Positions 7,642-17,036 of a stretch of DNA of 64,000 bases are shown piece after piece (position 1 is the first letter of the stretch; each line of letters begins with the position of its first letter). This DNA comes from CAWANF01 sp963783355. Its GTDB lineage: Bacteria > Bacteroidota > Rhodothermia > Balneolales > DATFMH01. The translations under genes were made by a program, and so were the position numbers. The stretch lies in contig CAWANF010000002.1 of assembly GCA_963783355.1 (NCBI GenBank), positions 382,050 to 446,049 of the forward strand, written 5' to 3'. Below the pieces are notes generated by a model. It was not told the DNA's origin. It worked only from the letters and a program-made list of their open reading frames with translations, and ran no database searches.

Positions 7642-10200
7642 TTATTGAGATATATTGGAAAACTGGTTAGTCCTTTTCATATCATCCCGTCTGCGGCGGA
7701 ATATAGCAATGGAAAAACCAATCATGATGACAAATATACCAAGCCATACCAATGATATGAAAGGCTTTTTCTCAGTGACAACAACAATCCAGTCGTCATG
7801 AGCTTCTTTAACAGTGCCCTGTCCCTTTAAGCCACTTACGGTCAGGGTTATCTTGTCCGACATAGGTACTACGTTGCTGAACTGTACAACAAAATTCCAT
7901 TTTTTCATATCGACTGGCGGGGCATACGACATCTTATTACCTTTTTGCTGGATTACAGAAAATAAAGGCTTGATAGTTTTCGTCTCACCCGTACTATTTT
8001 GTTTAATAGAAATAATCGCGTGAACGGCTACAACCGTACTATCAGGAATCTCGGAGTCTTTTGCCTTCTCAAAGTTTTCAAAAGTAAACGAATACCCGTC
8101 AAGCACTTTCGTATCCCCACGATGGAATGAAAATTTCTGTGTTCCCGGAACCGTAGCCGTATCAGGCATTGCTGCGGAAGAAGTTCCGGAACTGACAACA
8201 TCAGATACCGGTTCGTTACTATTTTTTTTCACCTCTTTATTGATATAATCAACATAAGAGCTGCCACCAACATACATATAAATATCATGAAGGAAACCGG
8301 CTTTAACCTGCGGGCTTACCGACCAGTTAATTTTGCTGTTGGAAGAAGAAGTCAGCATTGGATAAACCACCGGATGCATGTAAAACACGCTTCCCTTCCC
8401 TTTGTCGTATTGCAACTTAACGGTGTAAACCTGTTCCCCTGGACGCAGATTATTGTCCATCTTCATTCCAACATAAGTGGCCATAATCTCGTTACCGATT
8501 AATTTTGGTTCGCCTTTCTTCAATTCAAAAAAATCGACCGGTTTAATGACCTGCGTACCGTCTTTTTGCACAACTTTACCGGCTTTCACGGCATTATTAT
8601 AATTTTGGGTATCCTGGTCGAGCATCACTTTGTTGTACGCGTTGGAAGACAATATACCTATCAAAAGAATTGCGAATCCAATGTGAGTCGTTGTTCCACC
8701 CACTACCCTGGAATTACGTTTATAAAGTTTATACAAAACGACCGAGTTACCCACGAGTGCAAAATAGCCGGCAAGCAGATAAATCATATACTCGATCTTT
8801 ACAACATGTCCAACCGTTATCGTGACAATCGTTAAAACCGAAGCGGTTAACAGCGGACCGAGCAGTGCAGCCGACAATGATTCGGCATCATACTTTTTCC
8901 ACCACACAAACTGCCCGATAACCGTCATAAATGCTGCTAAAATAGCCAGAGGCATGGTCCAGTTGTTGTAGAAACTTTTGGTTGGCGGAGTTGGATTCGA
9001 TACGAAAATTTTACCCAAAATTGGCGAACTGGTTCCGACTATTATGACCAGTCCGAGGAGGGCAATAATCATCGACCCTGAAAAAATGATAAAATCCCGA
9101 TCCAAAAGATTAAAATTGGTATTGGATTTAGGAATATCTTTGAAACGGTAGAAAAACATTCCGAGTGCAATCAACGAAATCACCAGCATGAAAACCAGCA
9201 ATTGATTGTACAGGCCTAAGTCAACAAAACTATGAACGGAGGAATCACCCAGGATCCCGGAACGCGTCAGGAACGATTCATAAACAATCGCCAGATATGC
9301 CAAAATAGCCAATAATAAGGAGGCGCGTTGTGGTGTCTTCTTTTTACGCTGAATTAACATGGCATGAATACCGGCAACACCAATCAGCCAGGGAACAAAT
9401 GAAGCATTTTCAACCGGATCCCATGCCCAGAATCCGCCAAATGATAAGGTTACATAAGCCCAGTATCCACCAAGAAAAATAGCGGTAATCAAACAAAGAT
9501 TGGAACCCAGTGTCCAGGGCAGAGCCGGCCTAATCCATTCCTGGTATTTTCTTCGCCATAATGCCGCCATGGCATAGGAAAAAGGAACCGTCATCAACGA
9601 AAAACCTAAAAACAAAATCGGCGGGTGAATAAGAATCCATGGACTTTTCAGTAAGTCGTTGAGTCCGTTACCGTCTGCCGGAATAAAATCGGGATGTGAT
9701 TGAATAAACGGGGCATTCGGCATCGCTTCCTGCAGGGTTCGAAATGGAGATGCTCCGATATGAAAAGAGCCAAAATGGATACCTAAAATCATTGATAAAA
9801 GGAAGCCAACCGATAACGACATGAATACCATAACCGGTGCCCGATACTCTTTCTCTGTCAGTTTTATCAGGGCCCAGCCAACCAAAATGGTATAATTGAT
9901 CCACAGCAAAAAACTACCTGACTGCCCACTGTAAAAAGCAGCAATCAGATAACGGGTTTGCAAATTCTTGCTGGTGTAATCATAGACATAGTAGTACTGA
10001 AACTGGTGTGTCATGATCAGGTAAAGCAAGATACCTGCCGCGATTACACCCATCACTCCTATTGATAGATATAATCGCCTTCCTATCTTTTCAGATTTTT
10101 CATCCTTGGGGTTTCTTGCCGCCTTTATAAAATAAATCATCGCACCGATAGATGCGATGAATGCCATGTCGATCAGGATTTTACCAATAATTCCCAGCAT
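7642..10200 (-). CDS. ccmF: Cytochrome c haem lyase subunit CcmF
   Basis: 852 residues, with many transmembrane helices and a periplasmic C-terminal domain. The tryptophan-rich haem-handling motif is clear (SFGGFWAWDPVENAS, about 252-266), as is PWILIHPPILFLG before it. CcmF joins haem delivered by CcmE to apocytochrome c at the outer face of the inner membrane. The last helix ends with a short cytoplasmic RRRRDDMKR tail. The start overlaps the stop of ccmE by one base, so translation is coupled. There is no ccmH or ccmG nearby. Confidence 0.95.
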   Translation of the reverse strand: MLGIIGKILIDMAFIASIGAMIYFIKAARNPKDEKSEKIGRRLYLSIGVMGVIAAGILLYLIMTHQFQYYYVYDYTSKNLQTRYLIAAFYSGQSGSFLLWINYTILVGWALIKLTEKEYRAPVMVFMSLSVGFLLSMILGIHFGSFHIGASPFRTLQEAMPNAPFIQSHPDFIPADGNGLNDLLKSPWILIHPPILFLGFSLMTVPFSYAMAALWRRKYQEWIRPALPWTLGSNLCLITAIFLGGYWAYVTLSFGGFWAWDPVENASFVPWLIGVAGIHAMLIQRKKKTPQRASLLLAILAYLAIVYESFLTRSGILGDSSVHSFVDLGLYNQLLVFMLVISLIALGMFFYRFKDIPKSNTNFNLLDRDFIIFSGSMIIALLGLVIIVGTSSPILGKIFVSNPTPPTKSFYNNWTMPLAILAAFMTVIGQFVWWKKYDAESLSAALLGPLLTASVLTIVTITVGHVVKIEYMIYLLAGYFALVGNSVVLYKLYKRNSRVVGGTTTHIGFAILLIGILSSNAYNKVMLDQDTQNYNNAVKAGKVVQKDGTQVIKPVDFFELKKGEPKLIGNEIMATYVGMKMDNNLRPGEQVYTVKLQYDKGKGSVFYMHPVVYPMLTSSSNSKINWSVSPQVKAGFLHDIYMYVGGSSYVDYINKEVKKNSNEPVSDVVSSGTSSAAMPDTATVPGTQKFSFHRGDTKVLDGYSFTFENFEKAKDSEIPDSTVVAVHAIISIKQNSTGETKTIKPLFSVIQQKGNKMSYAPPVDMKKWNFVVQFSNVVPMSDKITLTVSGLKGQGTVKEAHDDWIVVVTEKKPFISLVWLGIFVIMIGFSIAIFRRRRDDMKRTNQFSNISQ

Positions 10201-10604
10201 CAGCTTTTAGCTTCTCCCTTTGGTTTCAGATTTTCCCCGGTTGCATTGTATTTTGATGGACACTTCATGAGAATATTGTTGGCATAAAACACATTATTCT
10301 TCATCTCACCAATGACAACGATATTTTTTGCGTCATCAAAATTATTAGGCTTGGGATTTGAATAAACTACTTTCCGAATATCCCCTGATTTATCTTTCAT
10401 GAAAAAAGTGAATGTTTTGGTGTCGTATGAAAATCCGGATGGCTTAGCCTGATCCCATGTACCTACGACGTGAACATTGTCACCATTTTGAGAGGTTGCC
10501 TGGTTGAACGAAACATACATACTGATGCTGTTTCCAAAATTATAGAACAACAACGATGTAAAACCAATGATAGCAATAACTCCAACTATTACTTTAGGCT
10601 TCAT
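10200..10604 (-). CDS. ccmE: Periplasmic haem chaperone CcmE (CxxxY type)
   Basis: 134 residues with an N-terminal membrane anchor (about 5-22) and an OB-fold domain. The haem-binding site is MKCPSKY, so Cys115 and Tyr119 form the CxxxY variant instead of the HxxxY of E. coli; such variants are known from archaea and Desulfovibrio. It carries haem from CcmC to CcmF. The gene overlaps ccmD by 11 bases and ccmF by one. Confidence 0.92.
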   Translation of the reverse strand: MKPKVIVGVIAIIGFTSLLFYNFGNSISMYVSFNQATSQNGDNVHVVGTWDQAKPSGFSYDTKTFTFFMKDKSGDIRKVVYSNPKPNNFDDAKNIVVIGEMKNNVFYANNILMKCPSKYNATGENLKPKGEAKS

Positions 10605-10875
10605 GTCTTTCCATTTCGTTTGTTTGTTTCAATGATTCTTGTTGTTTCTCCAATACTCCAACTTTTTTATCGAGGCGTATTATAAAAAACAAAAGGACGA
10701 ACCATATGATGAGGGTTACGCCCAAAACTATAAAGATCAGATTGTGTGATCCCATGGCTTGAATGATTGCATTTGAAGAACTCATTTCACTGGCAGCCTG
10801 CCATTTCTGGCTGAATGCCTTGGTTAGCGTATCAACGACAACGCTTGTATCTTGTTGTATGATATTTAATATCAT
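10594..10875 (-). CDS. ccmD: CcmD-like small membrane protein
   Basis: 93 residues with one transmembrane helix (about 44-68, HNLIFIVLGVTLIIWF onward) followed by a charged coiled-coil-like tail. Position between ccmC and ccmE, overlapping both, matches CcmD, which helps release haem-loaded CcmE. It is longer at the N terminus than the E. coli protein. Assignment rests on topology and context because the family is poorly conserved. Confidence 0.75.
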   Translation of the reverse strand: MILNIIQQDTSVVVDTLTKAFSQKWQAASEMSSSNAIIQAMGSHNLIFIVLGVTLIIWFVLLFFIIRLDKKVGVLEKQQESLKQTNEMERHEA

Positions 10876-11534
10876 TGAATTTCTTTATCTAATTCGAGCT
10901 GTAGTTTTTTCATCCGTACTAAAATATTATATAACCAAGCCGCCAAACCGATAAATCCTATAACAGCCGGCCAGAAAACGAAACGCAACACCGGAGCCGT
11001 AATATCACTGAAGGCCGGGTTTCCGTCGGCACCGGGATGCAAACTTGGCAATTGCCGGGGAATGATATACAAAAGAAACGGAATAGTACTGGCTGCGAAC
11101 ACATTATACACAGCCGATAATTTTGCTTTCTTTTCTGGATCCTCGAAGGCTGAACGCAACAGGAAGTAGGCGATGTAAATAGTCAGTGCCAAAGCAGCGA
11201 GATTCATCTTTGGTTCAGAAAAGGTCCACCATGTTCCCCAAGTGAAACGCGCCCAAAGAGATCCTGTAAACAGACCGCAAAGTCCAAAAGCTACCCCCAC
11301 TTGATTATATGTTGCCGCTTTAATATCGGTAACGGGATCCGGTTTGTTCAAATATTTTATACTGTAGACAACCCCGAAAAAGAACATTACCGACATGGTA
11401 AACCACATGGGTACATGAAAAAACAAGTTTCTGGCCGATTGTTCTAATATAGGGATGTCCGGTATGGGAAGCAGAAATCCGGCCACCAGTACCAAAGTAA
11501 GCCAAATTGCTACAACGTATTTCCAAATTTTCAC
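10872..11534 (-). CDS. ccmC: Haem exporter/translocation protein CcmC
   Basis: 220 residues, six hydrophobic segments, CcmC/CcsA family. The tryptophan-rich loop reads FTWGTWWTFSEPKMN, while the classical motif has WGTWWxWDxRLT, so the aspartate position is changed to S-E-P. Histidines flank this loop on both sides (FFHVPMW and SLHPGADG). CcmC supplies haem to CcmE. It is the first gene of the cluster; no ccmA or ccmB precedes it. Confidence 0.92.
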   Translation of the reverse strand: MKIWKYVVAIWLTLVLVAGFLLPIPDIPILEQSARNLFFHVPMWFTMSVMFFFGVVYSIKYLNKPDPVTDIKAATYNQVGVAFGLCGLFTGSLWARFTWGTWWTFSEPKMNLAALALTIYIAYFLLRSAFEDPEKKAKLSAVYNVFAASTIPFLLYIIPRQLPSLHPGADGNPAFSDITAPVLRFVFWPAVIGFIGLAAWLYNILVRMKKLQLELDKEIQ

Positions 11535-11753
11535 GATGTGAATAAGTATTATAAATTAACTGGAATAGTCGACAAATAAGATAGATTAAAATACGAATTT
11601 TTTCGAGTAATGAATATACAAAATGAATATCGAAAAAAGGTAAAAACCGTTTTCCGTTTATCTGGAAACGATCATCACGTTTAACATCTTATATTATAAC
11701 AGTAGAAGAGTAGTTCCAACAATAATCATTTTGGGATAAAGTATTTGTAAAAG

Positions 11754-12296
11754 ATGTCGCAGCAAAAAAAGATTTTCACATTAAAGCCCGGCTGGAGGTA
11801 TTACCTCATACCCTATTTCATTTCTCTGCTTTTACTTCCAGTATTTGGAATCGGCCTGCTTGTTTTCATCTACTATTACCGGCGGATATCCAAAATCGAG
11901 TATGCTATAACTGATGAGGATATCACTGTTAGGAACCGAAATGGAAGCCGGAGTATTACACTAAATACCATTCATTCCCTTTCAATCACAAAAACCTGGG
12001 CTGAAAAGAAATCCGGACTGGGTACACTTCATATTCATAGCGAAGAAACGGAGATTCAGCTTAAAGGAATCAAACAGCCGGAAGATATCAAGGATGCTAT
12101 AGAATTAGCCCTGGCCGCCATTGAACAAAGGGGAAAAAATAAAAAGAAGGCTGAAAATATATATCCAAACATTCAAACCGGAGGCCTGGAACATATGAAT
12201 ACCTTAGTCGGACTCTGGCAGCAAGGGCTTATCAGCGATGAAGATTTCGAGATGGAAAAGCAGAAGTTCAGCAAAGAATCAAAGCCGGGAAGCTGA
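11754..12296 (+). CDS. Membrane protein with PH-like domain and C-terminal SHOCT motif
   Basis: 180 residues. Two closely spaced hydrophobic segments (about 16-42) are followed by a bacterial PH-like beta domain (ISKIEYAITDEDITVRNRNG onward, about 45-125), as in YdbS/YdbT proteins. The C terminus (about 145-175, LVGLWQQGLISDEDFEMEKQ) is a SHOCT helix pair, common in oligomerising membrane proteins. It stands alone, divergent from ccmC and convergent with dut. No function is known. Confidence 0.75.
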   Translation: MSQQKKIFTLKPGWRYYLIPYFISLLLLPVFGIGLLVFIYYYRRISKIEYAITDEDITVRNRNGSRSITLNTIHSLSITKTWAEKKSGLGTLHIHSEETEIQLKGIKQPEDIKDAIELALAAIEQRGKNKKKAENIYPNIQTGGLEHMNTLVGLWQQGLISDEDFEMEKQKFSKESKPGS

Positions 12297-12300
12297 CTAT

Positions 12301-12756
12301 TCAAACCCCGGTACTTCCGAAACCACCATCTCCCCGTTCTGTTTCAGGTAATTGTTCTACCTCATCAAATCGGAGCTGAATAACGGGATTAATGACCATT
12401 TGGGCTATGCGATCACCATGATTTATCTCAAAGGATTCCTGCCCGTGATTAATAGCTATGACTTTAACTTCTCCCCTGTAATCGGCATCGATGGTACCGG
12501 GGCTATTCAGCATGGTGATGCCGTTTCTTATCGCCAGACCACTCCTCGGACGAATCTGCGCCTCATATCCTTTGGGTAAAGCAATCTTAAATCCTGTAGG
12601 TACGAGCAGCCGCTCACCGGGATCTATCGTGACCGTTTTGTCTAAAGCCGCCCTGACATCCATTCCTGCCGCCTGATCCGTTTCATATGAAGGTAAAGGT
12701 AAATCTTTCCCGTGCTCCAGACGGGTTATCAGTATATTTGGAAGTATTTCACTCAT
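12301..12756 (-). CDS. dut: dUTP diphosphatase
   Basis: 151 residues. Hydrolyses dUTP to dUMP and pyrophosphate. All five trimeric dUTPase motifs are present: AAGMDVRA, RPRSGLAIRNG, GTIDADYRGEV, RIAQMVI, and the C-terminal RGDGGFGSTG. Its ATG overlaps the TGA of the upstream DUF3108 gene (ATGA), so translation is probably coupled; it is last in its gene run. Confidence 0.98.
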   Translation of the reverse strand: MSEILPNILITRLEHGKDLPLPSYETDQAAGMDVRAALDKTVTIDPGERLLVPTGFKIALPKGYEAQIRPRSGLAIRNGITMLNSPGTIDADYRGEVKVIAINHGQESFEINHGDRIAQMVINPVIQLRFDEVEQLPETERGDGGFGSTGV

Positions 12757-13610
12757 TTAATAACAGAATATTTAATTAATCGTACTTTTACATGTCCTAG
12801 CCACACTTTGACATACGCTTGTATTGGAATTCGCAGCGGACCGGTGGCATACCAAGCCTTATAATGCCCGCTAAATCCGAATGGGCCATCAAAATTAGCA
12901 ATACCTGAGCTAACATAGGTTAAGACCTTCCCGTCGGGATACGCTTCGCTGTCAATAACTTTGGTCTGTTTGGTATTGTCCATCGTGATGTAATTCTTCT
13001 TCTCGTTCACATAAAGAGGTACCTTCAGTCGTTCATTCGTTCCTGCAAAGATCCGGGTATAGAAAAAATAAGCCGGACCACAAACCGACGGCTCATTCAA
13101 CCCTAATGTATCTTTCGGCTGTCCTTTTATGGACACAAAAACTTTTCCTTTTTGATAATCGAGACGGTAGACTTCCTTTTTAAGCTCATGACTATCAATA
13201 TCATCTTCCCAGTAGAGAACATCGTAAGGAATAGTGTCATTTCTGACCATCAGGCTGGAAAAAATATTTTCTTTATGCCCCACGAATGGCAACGCCGGGT
13301 TGGATTTAATGATCGTTCGTACATACCGGCATTTTCTTCCTTTATACAGACTGTCAGGCATAATTTCCAGCGTGACCGTTCCCAGTTTAAAAGGTCCGTA
13401 GCGTACGCTGTAAACAAAATGTTCCCTGATATTCCAAAGTTGTTCGACCGTAGGCGGCGGTGATTCCGTTTTTACGGTTTGCGCCTCAGTTATTCCATAT
13501 GTCAGACTTAATACAATAAGAGACCATAAAGGATATCTTACGATTCGCAATATAGTGCCTAATCGCCAGGATGTTAATCGTGCCTGATTGTTGTTAAACC
13601 TGATCATCAA
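12753..13610 (-). CDS. DUF3108 protein, paralogue 3
   Basis: 285 residues with an N-terminal hydrophobic segment (about 29-44) acting as signal or anchor. The DUF3108 core starts at FVYSVRYGPFKLGTVTLEI and ends in a VWLGHVKVRLIKYS strand. Family members are exported beta-rich proteins of unknown function. It shares long blocks with its two upstream neighbours (for example KGQPKDTL and EPSVCGPAYFFYTRIFAGT), so all three arose by tandem duplication. Confidence 0.85.
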   Translation of the reverse strand: MMIRFNNNQARLTSWRLGTILRIVRYPLWSLIVLSLTYGITEAQTVKTESPPPTVEQLWNIREHFVYSVRYGPFKLGTVTLEIMPDSLYKGRKCRYVRTIIKSNPALPFVGHKENIFSSLMVRNDTIPYDVLYWEDDIDSHELKKEVYRLDYQKGKVFVSIKGQPKDTLGLNEPSVCGPAYFFYTRIFAGTNERLKVPLYVNEKKNYITMDNTKQTKVIDSEAYPDGKVLTYVSSGIANFDGPFGFSGHYKAWYATGPLRIPIQAYVKVWLGHVKVRLIKYSVIK

Positions 13611-13672
13611 TGTCGTATAAACTAAAGTGCTTTATTTGATTCTGAATGTACTAAGAATAACCCACTTTTGTT

Positions 13673-14521
13673 TCAGGAAGCTGGTATTACAGTGTATTTT
13701 ACAAGCCTGATTTTAACATTTCCCAACCAAACCCGTAAATAAGCCTGAACCGGAATTTTCATGTGCCCTATAGCATACCAGGCCCGATAATACCCTTTAA
13801 AACCAAAAGGGCCATCAAAATTGGCATTGCCGGAACTCGTATATGTTAAGATATGTCCCCCGGGATAAATACTACAATTAATATTTTCGATTGTCATCGT
13901 GTTATCCATTGTAATGTAATTTTTTTCTTGATTCACATATAGTGGAACTTTTAAATGCTTATTAGTTCCGGCAAAGATACGAGTATAGAAAAAATAAGCC
14001 GGACCACAAACCGAGGGTTCATCCAATGCTAATGTATCTTCAGGCTGGCCTTTAATAGTAACGAATACTTTTCCCTTCTGATAGTCAAGGCGATAGATCT
14101 CATTTTTCTTTTCGTCTTTTTCCAAATCGTCTTTCCAATACAATATATCGTATGGAATAGTATCGTTATGCGCCATCAGGCTGGAAAATACCTGCTCTTT
14201 TTTACTCACAAAAGGAAGTTTCGGATTCCCCTTTATTGTCGCCTCTGCGTAACGATAATACTTGCCATTGTACAGAGTATCGGGCCGGACTTCAACCGTT
14301 ATGGTTCCCAGATGAAAAGGCCCGTATCGAACGCTGTATTCAAAATATTCCCGGGTACTCCAAAGTTCTTCGACGGATGGTGGTGGAATATTACCCTCGG
14401 GGCATTGAGCGTACCCATCGAACCCAGTAAGTAGAATAATGGTTAAAAAGAATAGAATTAAAACGGCATTTTTTCTCTCATAGCCGGGGAAATGAATTCT
14501 TTGTGAGTCCGAATTCCGCAT
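13673..14521 (-). CDS. DUF3108 protein, paralogue 2
   Basis: 282 residues, signal sequence at about 16-39 ending near GYAQC. The DUF3108 core again opens with FEYSVRYGPFHLGTITVEV and closes with VWLGNVKIRLVKYTV. Closer to paralogue 3 than to paralogue 1 by eye (both share KGQP and EPSVCGPAYFFYTRIFAGTN). Function unknown; probably periplasmic or outer-membrane associated. Confidence 0.85.
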   Translation of the reverse strand: MRNSDSQRIHFPGYERKNAVLILFFLTIILLTGFDGYAQCPEGNIPPPSVEELWSTREYFEYSVRYGPFHLGTITVEVRPDTLYNGKYYRYAEATIKGNPKLPFVSKKEQVFSSLMAHNDTIPYDILYWKDDLEKDEKKNEIYRLDYQKGKVFVTIKGQPEDTLALDEPSVCGPAYFFYTRIFAGTNKHLKVPLYVNQEKNYITMDNTMTIENINCSIYPGGHILTYTSSGNANFDGPFGFKGYYRAWYAIGHMKIPVQAYLRVWLGNVKIRLVKYTVIPAS

Positions 14522-14593
14522 TTGTACACTCTCTTGATGCCTGTAAATATATTACTTACAATATACTTAGAAAATCGGATTGTTTTTCGTTAC

Positions 14594-15388
14594 CTACTCG
14601 GAAGTTGAATATTTTAATAATCTGATTTTTACATTCCCCAGCCATACACTGACATAAGCCTGAACCGGAATACGCATAACCCCGGTGGAATACCATGCTT
14701 TATATTTTCCTTTGAAACCGAACGGCCCGTCGAAATGGGCTTCACCGGTGCTTACATAGGTATTCACTTTACCATCCGGAAAAGCATCGTTTGAAATCTT
14801 ATCGGTTTTCGTTGAACTGTTCAGAGTTATTGAGCTCTCTTTTTGATTGATATACACCGGTACTGTTTCCGTTGTTCCGGTTCCGGCGTAAATACGGGTA
14901 AAGAAGAAATAGGCGATCCCGCACATCGACGGCTTGCTCAGTGATAAGGTATCTTTAGGCACACCCTTTTTAAACGTATAAACGTTCCCCTCTTGATAAT
15001 TAAGGATGTACACATCTTTCTTCATGACATGTTCATCGATGTCATCTTTCCAATAATATGTATCATACAACATCGTATCATTTCGTGCGATGATACTGGT
15101 AAAATGATCCTCCTTGTTTCCTACAAAAGGGAGTCCAGGATTGGAACGGGCAACGACATGAGCCAGACGGTACGTTTGGCCATTGTATACCGTATCTTTT
15201 TTGAAATACAGCGTGATTTTGCCCAGGTCGAAAAAGCCATATTTAACATCATATTCAAATGTCTCTTTAGCATTCCAGATTTTTTGAGTGTTCAATGAAG
15301 GCTGGCTCTCCTGTGCTTTAGCTATTGGGATAAGACTGGGATAACAGTAAGCAATAATGAATCCTAACATCAATATGACTTTCTTCAT
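14594..15388 (-). CDS. DUF3108 protein, paralogue 1
   Basis: 264 residues with a clear signal peptide (first ~25, ending IAKAQ). The DUF3108 core starts FEYDVKYGFFDLGKITLYF and ends VWLGNVKIRLLKYS. Its start overlaps the stop of the ArsC-like gene by four bases, so it is co-transcribed with it. It is the most divergent of the three. Confidence 0.85.
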   Translation of the reverse strand: MKKVILMLGFIIAYCYPSLIPIAKAQESQPSLNTQKIWNAKETFEYDVKYGFFDLGKITLYFKKDTVYNGQTYRLAHVVARSNPGLPFVGNKEDHFTSIIARNDTMLYDTYYWKDDIDEHVMKKDVYILNYQEGNVYTFKKGVPKDTLSLSKPSMCGIAYFFFTRIYAGTGTTETVPVYINQKESSITLNSSTKTDKISNDAFPDGKVNTYVSTGEAHFDGPFGFKGKYKAWYSTGVMRIPVQAYVSVWLGNVKIRLLKYSTSE

Positions 15389-15747
15389 TGTCCTCCATCT
15401 TCATCAAGAACAAAACCGGAAATGGCGTCTTCATCGAAACCGACCAGGATAGCGTTGTCTTCACTAATGATGACCGGCCTTTTAATCATGGTCTGATGAT
15501 CTTTCAATACCTGCAATAACTCTTCATCACTCAAATTTTTATCCTTCAACCCCAGTTTTTTCCAGGTCATCCCTCTTTTGTTTACCAGAACGTCCATGCC
15601 CACTAATTGTGATATCCCCGACAATTCATCCAGTGACAGAGGTGTTTTCTTCAGATCCACAAATTCATAATCAACCTTGTGCTCATCAAGCCATTTAAAG
15701 GTTTTCTTCATGGTATCACAATTTTTAATTCCAAAGACTTTGAACAT
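15385..15747 (-). CDS. ArsC/Spx-like thioredoxin-fold protein
   Basis: 120 residues of the ArsC family (YffB/Spx branch). The N-terminal GIKNCDTMKK loop has the single redox cysteine Cys10 without a CxxC partner. The RPVIISEDNAILVGFDE segment is the typical active-site arm (IKRPV). Usually annotated as arsenate reductase-like or as a glutathione-dependent thiol reductase, but arsenate activity is not implied. First gene of the five-gene run to dut. Confidence 0.88.
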   Translation of the reverse strand: MFKVFGIKNCDTMKKTFKWLDEHKVDYEFVDLKKTPLSLDELSGISQLVGMDVLVNKRGMTWKKLGLKDKNLSDEELLQVLKDHQTMIKRPVIISEDNAILVGFDEDAISGFVLDEDGGQ

Positions 15748-15925
15748 TCTTAATACAACATTTATTATTATGGTTTCAATTCATCGTGCTAAAAAACAGT
15801 CAACGACTGCAAAATACGTCACATTCATCAAACAAGTGGGCATAATATAACTGATTTAATTCATTTAATAGTTACATTAGAACACATCTGCACCAAACGA
15901 TCACATTATTAATTGAACACATCGC

Positions 15926-16453
15926 ATGAGCAAGAATTTTAGTCGTGGCATATTCTCAATATCCACAATATTATTGTTCTTATTAGCCGGTTGTAATAAT
16001 AATCAGGCTCAGCAACAATTTGAAAATGACGCCAGAAAAACTCCAAGTGGATATACGAATACAAGTACCACGGGTAAAATAATCAGTAAAGATCCGGACG
16101 ACTGGCGCATATCCCCGATGTTTCAGGGATTTATTTATATCACTCAGCCCCCCTATCCTAATCCGGCAGGTACGACCCAGCAGATTAAATTCGAAATTCA
16201 GATAAACGGACTTGAGTCTATTTATGGACTTTATGTTTATACAAACCTGCAATCGAATACCGGACAATACCGGGTTCAACAAATATATTACAACCCCGAT
16301 TCTCCTTTGCAGCCAGGATTAATTACAATACCGTTTATCCCTTCACAATTCACGATAACCGGAAATGCCAGTGATGCGAGAGGATTACACAGAATCTTTG
16401 TCTATGATGGAAGGCAAAATCTGATCACCTATGGTGATATTATGATACAGTGA
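15926..16453 (+). CDS. Lipoprotein of unknown function
   Basis: 175 residues with a lipoprotein signal peptide: hydrophobic core then LLAGC, Cys22 being the lipid-modified residue. The mature part is polar, rich in N, Q, T and P, with alternating beta-strand patterns (about 75-170); the end, RIFVYDGRQNLITYGDIMI, suggests an Ig-like beta domain. I recognise no family. Monocistronic, divergent from the ArsC-like gene. Confidence 0.75.
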   Translation: MSKNFSRGIFSISTILLFLLAGCNNNQAQQQFENDARKTPSGYTNTSTTGKIISKDPDDWRISPMFQGFIYITQPPYPNPAGTTQQIKFEIQINGLESIYGLYVYTNLQSNTGQYRVQQIYYNPDSPLQPGLITIPFIPSQFTITGNASDARGLHRIFVYDGRQNLITYGDIMIQ

Positions 16454-16766
16454 ATTTGTATTTCAGTTTGAGAGTGTCAGAACATTTTAGATTCTGACGA
16501 CTTTCTGGGATTTGTTATTTTGGGAGGGAACTAAATTGATAGTGGTATTTCCTCTTTTTCATGTTCAATTTCCTGTTTTTTCAAATACCAGGAAAAAGCG
16601 ACGATACCAATAATATATCAATCAAATTAAATACGATATTTCCTAATGTATCTCATCCATTCAGCATTATCATTTTTGACGGGGCTGTTATTTTCTGATA
16701 ATTTTACTTTATTATCGCTTACTCATTTACGGTAATCCGAATAAAAATTGTATTATATTTAGTAAT
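16454..16766. other. Intergenic region with possible remnant of a small membrane gene
   Basis: A hairpin (GTCAGAA/TTCTGAC, 16476-16498) follows the lipoprotein gene. On the minus strand, 16531-16617 reads as a hydrophobic segment with a charged tail (IIGIVAFSWYLKKQEIEHEK) ending in a stop, and the neighbouring frame continues with LGNIVFNLIDI. This may be a frame-broken small membrane protein. Support is weak. Confidence 0.3.
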
Positions 16767-17036
16767 ATGCGTAAAGTATCAAAGTCGGAAGTTGCGATAT
16801 TGGAGCGACTTATATTTATTGAAAACTATCATACGATATTATCGGAAACGGGACTGCAGAACGGGGAAATCCGTGATGATTTAATCAACATGCTGAATAG
16901 CGGTTATGTTGAAGCGTTCGAAACAGATACAACCGGATTACCAGTTCCCGTCCGGTTCTGTGATACAGATAATTTAGGCAAATACTATTTCAGAGCAACA
17001 AATGCCGGCTTAAAGGCACTAAAAAGGGCATCATAA
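16767..17036 (+). CDS. Small protein of unknown function before the biotin carrier
   Basis: 89 residues, mostly helical by eye (about 5-45, then 70-89), with a beta-hairpin-like middle (LPVPVRFCDTDNLGKYYFRA). The layout resembles a small winged helix, but I do not recognise a family. Its TAA overlaps the ATG of the biotin-carrier gene (TAATG), so the two are coupled and probably function in the same process. Confidence 0.65.
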   Translation: MRKVSKSEVAILERLIFIENYHTILSETGLQNGEIRDDLINMLNSGYVEAFETDTTGLPVPVRFCDTDNLGKYYFRATNAGLKALKRAS

